Shown here: in pieces, positions 61,269 through 64,000 of the stretch
How the letters are laid out: every line of letters begins with the position of its first letter
How positions within the stretch are numbered: the stretch's first letter is position 1
Source of the DNA: Scandinavium hiltneri
GTDB lineage: Bacteria > Pseudomonadota > Gammaproteobacteria > Enterobacterales > Enterobacteriaceae
Assembly: GCF_024764835.1 (NCBI RefSeq)
Contig: NZ_JALIGE010000067.1
Coordinates: 62,001-126,000 of the forward strand
DNA: 64,000 nucleotides
Direction of reading: 5' to 3'
Notes under the pieces: model-generated
The model's input: the letters and a program-made list of their open reading frames with translations, nothing else
Told to the model about the DNA's origin: nothing
Databases searched by the model: none
Made by a program: the position numbers and the translations under genes

Positions 61269-62680
61269 AACATCTCCTGTGTTTGTAGAACTGATGGTGA
61301 AGAGGATTGCCTCGAATTCGTGATCACGACTGTTTTATCTGCTTCACCGAAAATACCGCCATTCAGAGGTGGCAGCGCGCAAGGATGCCAAAATGTAAAG
61401 CGTGCTGTTTTCATGGTTGCACGCTGGCGGATAATCCCTCTGATCACTCGAAATCTCCCGGGATAACGAATATCCGATGCTCCATAAGCCGCATCAGACC
61501 ACTGAGCCAGGGCTGCATGTTGCGCTTTACCAGTCAGATATTTCAATCGCCAGTACTGGTAGTGACGCCTGCTTTGGCTGTTTTTTACCCCGACGACCAT
61601 AAGGTGTAAGCAAAGCCATAAAAACTGTATTTTGGGTGAGGTTTTGATCCACTGAACGCTGGCCTGCCCAGCTTTACGCAGTAACTGCCTCATTCGCCGA
61701 TGAAAAATTACGACTACGCCAACGATGGCCACAGCAAAACATATCCAGCGCCATGTTTTGTCTGGCAATAACGCCAGTTTTTCCATCAACGTCAGTTGGA
61801 TCGCTGGTTTCACCGTATTCGCCACGGCACTTTTGAGTATTACCCCATCCAGCTTTGACGTCCGAAATTCCGATGTATCCGTGTCATACCAGCGAATATT
61901 TACCGCCTTCAGAGGGATCGTGCCTGCGTGTTGCGCTGAGTAGTACCAGTGCTCTGTCCGCGTACCGCCAATAAATTCATCGTAGTTTATAATGTCGGTC
62001 GCTTCCGATTGGTGCTCCGCAACCTGGCTTTCGGGGGGTATCGTTGGGATCAACTTTCCCTGAATTCCCTGCGCTTCAATCAGAATACGGCGCTCGATGA
62101 GTTGCCCGCTTTTCAGCGTTAAACCTTTCAGTGCGTCAGCATCAAGCTCCTGCTCCTGTTTATCTCCCGCCAACAAATAAAACGACTGAGTGACTTTCAC
62201 ATCGGTGGCTGGAAGAAATTGTGCGATATCTCCGGCGCCTGGCGGCATAGCGACATCTACCGATATCGGAGCAAATGCCAGTATTGGTGAGGATTTCTGC
62301 TCGGGGTAAACCGTGACAGATGTTTGATTCAGTCTCAACGCCCCTTCAGAAAGCGGCGTCAGCAGATAGTTTTGTGTTGCCCCGCGTTGCGTAAAACTAC
62401 CGTGAGAACGTTCAATTGAAGGCGAGAGCATAAACATCGATACAATCGTTGCCCCCGGCATATCCCAATCCGGGAACTGCGGGAACCAGTTGACCTTTTC
62501 TGGCATCCAGACGGTGGCGGTCATCTGGACACTCTGTTTCGGTACCAATGTTTTGGGCGGTGCAATATGCGGATCCCGGACGCTGCTTAAACTGACATTG
62601 GCCTGCCAGTCTTCGTTACTGGCACTGACAAATGCGGAAAAAGTACAAAGACAGCTCAGGATAATGATTTTTTTTAACAT
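61265..62680 (-). CDS. BatD-like membrane protein
   Basis: 471 residues. Signal peptide (MLKKIIILSCLCTFSAFVSA), a long periplasmic part (about 21-305) with beta-rich segments as in BatD/oxygen-tolerance proteins, one membrane helix (about 308-327, ICFAVAIVGVVVIF) and a basic cytosolic tail. Bat proteins occur with MoxR ATPases and VWA proteins; they are thought to act in periplasmic protein maturation or stress. It follows the VWA-TPR gene with only a few bases between. Confidence 0.78.
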   Translation of the reverse strand: MLKKIIILSCLCTFSAFVSASNEDWQANVSLSSVRDPHIAPPKTLVPKQSVQMTATVWMPEKVNWFPQFPDWDMPGATIVSMFMLSPSIERSHGSFTQRGATQNYLLTPLSEGALRLNQTSVTVYPEQKSSPILAFAPISVDVAMPPGAGDIAQFLPATDVKVTQSFYLLAGDKQEQELDADALKGLTLKSGQLIERRILIEAQGIQGKLIPTIPPESQVAEHQSEATDIINYDEFIGGTRTEHWYYSAQHAGTIPLKAVNIRWYDTDTSEFRTSKLDGVILKSAVANTVKPAIQLTLMEKLALLPDKTWRWICFAVAIVGVVVIFHRRMRQLLRKAGQASVQWIKTSPKIQFLWLCLHLMVVGVKNSQSRRHYQYWRLKYLTGKAQHAALAQWSDAAYGASDIRYPGRFRVIRGIIRQRATMKTARFTFWHPCALPPLNGGIFGEADKTVVITNSRQSSSPSVLQTQEML

Positions 62681-62682
62681 CG

Positions 62683-64000
62683 CTATTCCCCCTGAGACTG
62701 TAGAATAAACAGAGACTTGAGCATCTCCTTTGGTGAGGTATCGACATTACTCATCCAGTTATTCAGCTCGCTGTCATTCATGTTTTTAGCCGAACGTGGC
62801 GACTCGTTTTTTGTTTTTGCATGCTGCTGTTCTATCTTCAGGAAACTGAAGTCAGTGTGATTATCCGCCCGCTGCCGCTTTCCTTGTTTTTTCTGTGTCT
62901 CTTCCAGGATGGCTTTGACCGTTGCCGCATTGGTTTTGGCCGCCAGCAACGTCGGGTCGCACTGGAGTGCCTGTGCATAGTAGTGAAGTGCGGCCTGGTA
63001 CTGCTGCAACTGTGCCAGACTGTTCGCGAGATAGAAATTCCCCTCAGCACTGTCAACATTATGAAAAGCCGCAGCGGCGTTTTGATACTCTTTCGCCAGA
63101 TAATACGCACGTCCCTTACGGTAGCTATCAGTATACAGAGTGGCGGCTGCCGGATAATCCTTATTATTCATCGCTTTTTGCCCAAGCTGATCGGGTGTCC
63201 ACCACAGGTGGTTCCAATCAGCTTTTGCCTGGGGTGCCCAAAAAGTGGTACTCAGCAACAGCGGGAAAAGAACCGCCGCCACGGAGAGACGGCGAAACAG
63301 CATGACCGCCAGCGGCAACATCAGCAATACCAGCCAGTAGCCCGAATCCTGCCAGCGCCAGCGATTGCTTTCATTTTGTGATTGTCGGACGGAATTGCGG
63401 ATATGGTCGGTAAGCCAATTGAGATCCTGATCATCTGTGGTCATGCTCAACACCGGAATCCCGGCCTGCTTCAGTGCATCAAATGCGGCAATCGGAACCT
63501 GCGTGGTTCCAGGACTGAATGTGTTATACGGCGCGAATCGCAATGCACCACCCGCTTTTGTCCCAACCACAAGTACCTCAAGAGCCGGAAAATGGGTGTA
63601 AAAAGCCCGTAAAGCGGCATCATCCAGAGATGATAAGGTATCGGTCACGACCACAATATTAACCGGCTGTCCGTTATTTTTGCTGCTCTCATCGGCGAGC
63701 GCCAACGCTGCACGCAGCGCCGATTCAGGACGTGGCGTGACGGGCATCAGATCAGGTTCCAGCGGTGGCATAAACAGATTAAAAAACTCATTGTTTTGCG
63801 TCAGAGGGATCACCAGATGTGCGGTATTCGCCCATGCGATCACACCAAACGAGGATTGCGGCAGACGCTGACGAAGTGCGTCGATTTTCGCTTTTGCGGC
63901 ACGGTTTCGATTAGGCACGACGTCCCCGGCATACATGGACGTCCCGTTAGCAAATACCACCATTACAGCCGCTTTTTCCCGTAGCCCTTCCGGGATCTGT
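62683..64000 (-). CDS. VWA-TPR protein (BatB/BatC-like fusion), partial
   Basis: The open frame runs past the window edge, so the N-terminus is missing; 439 codons are visible. A VWA domain fills the first ~190 visible residues (AGDVVPNRNRAAKAKIDALR, then SSFGVIAWANTAHLVIPLT). Two membrane segments follow (about 225-265). A periplasmic TPR region (GQKAMNNKDYPAAATLYTDS, YYLAKEYQNAAAAFHNVD, YLANSLAQLQQYQAALHYYA) leads to a charged tail. The MIDAS segment reads FANGTSM instead of a DxSxS motif, so metal binding by this VWA domain is doubtful. Confidence 0.82.
   Translation of the reverse strand, partial: QIPEGLREKAAVMVVFANGTSMYAGDVVPNRNRAAKAKIDALRQRLPQSSFGVIAWANTAHLVIPLTQNNEFFNLFMPPLEPDLMPVTPRPESALRAALALADESSKNNGQPVNIVVVTDTLSSLDDAALRAFYTHFPALEVLVVGTKAGGALRFAPYNTFSPGTTQVPIAAFDALKQAGIPVLSMTTDDQDLNWLTDHIRNSVRQSQNESNRWRWQDSGYWLVLLMLPLAVMLFRRLSVAAVLFPLLLSTTFWAPQAKADWNHLWWTPDQLGQKAMNNKDYPAAATLYTDSYRKGRAYYLAKEYQNAAAAFHNVDSAEGNFYLANSLAQLQQYQAALHYYAQALQCDPTLLAAKTNAATVKAILEETQKKQGKRQRADNHTDFSFLKIEQQHAKTKNESPRSAKNMNDSELNNWMSNVDTSPKEMLKSLFILQSQGE

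Overview
The window is chromosomal DNA of an enteric bacterium (Enterobacteriaceae, in the broad Enterobacter/Citrobacter/Kluyvera neighbourhood; I cannot fix the genus). The backbone order luxS-micA-gshA-yqaAB-tRNA(Arg/Ser)-csrA-alaS-recX-recA-pncC-mltB-srl-gutQ-norRVW-hypF-hydN-ascGFB-hydrogenlyase-hypABCDE-fhlA-ygbA matches the corresponding stretch of the Escherichia coli chromosome, with proteins collinear along their length. Accessory pieces sit in the joints of this backbone.

Region by region. 1-10.5 kb: housekeeping genes, the sRNA MicA, a tRNA cluster with tandemly duplicated tRNA-Arg units, and recA with its LexA box. 10.5-13.1 kb: a zinc-type ABC importer (binding protein, permease, ATPase) led by a 36-codon membrane microprotein and a near-consensus Zur box. 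13.2-17.2 kb: mltB, then a decayed sorbitol (srl) operon in which the 5' part of srlA and nearly all of srlE-srlB-srlD are gone, while srlM, srlR and gutQ stay open. 17.2-21.5 kb: the nitric-oxide reductase genes norV/norW with divergent norR, three NorR sites and a sigma-54 promoter. 21.5-25.4 kb: hydN-hypF plus a nickel/cobalt transporter as a third operon gene, behind a sigma-54 promoter and a long palindrome. 25.4-32.5 kb: the ascG/ascFB beta-glucoside locus, split by an AT-rich insert with an orphan type VI secretion hcp gene, a hydrophobic candidate effector, its candidate immunity gene, and a second orphan toxin-tail/immunity pair. 32.5-51.7 kb: a formate-hydrogenlyase locus. At the site where E. 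coli has the seven-subunit hyc operon, this genome has a full hyfABCDEFGHIJ (FHL-2/hydrogenase-4 type) operon with hycI, a shortened HyfR-like activator, hypABCDE and fhlA. No hycA is present. 51.7-55.9 kb: a molbindin, ygbA, an NlpC/P60 peptidase, a LysR/MFS pair and a SymE-like toxin. 55.9-64 kb: four exported DUF1254/DUF1214 proteins, three of them downstream of Bat-like genes (VWA+TPR and BatD-like), running off the window end.

How the parts work together: 21.5-25.4 kb and 32.5-52.2 kb form one anaerobic formate/hydrogen module of enzyme, nickel uptake, NiFe-site maturation, activators and probably molybdenum handling, tied by sigma-54 promoters. The most novel-looking parts are the Bat-DUF1254 operon at the right end, the tandem toxin/immunity cassette in the asc locus, and the small membrane protein heading the zinc importer.
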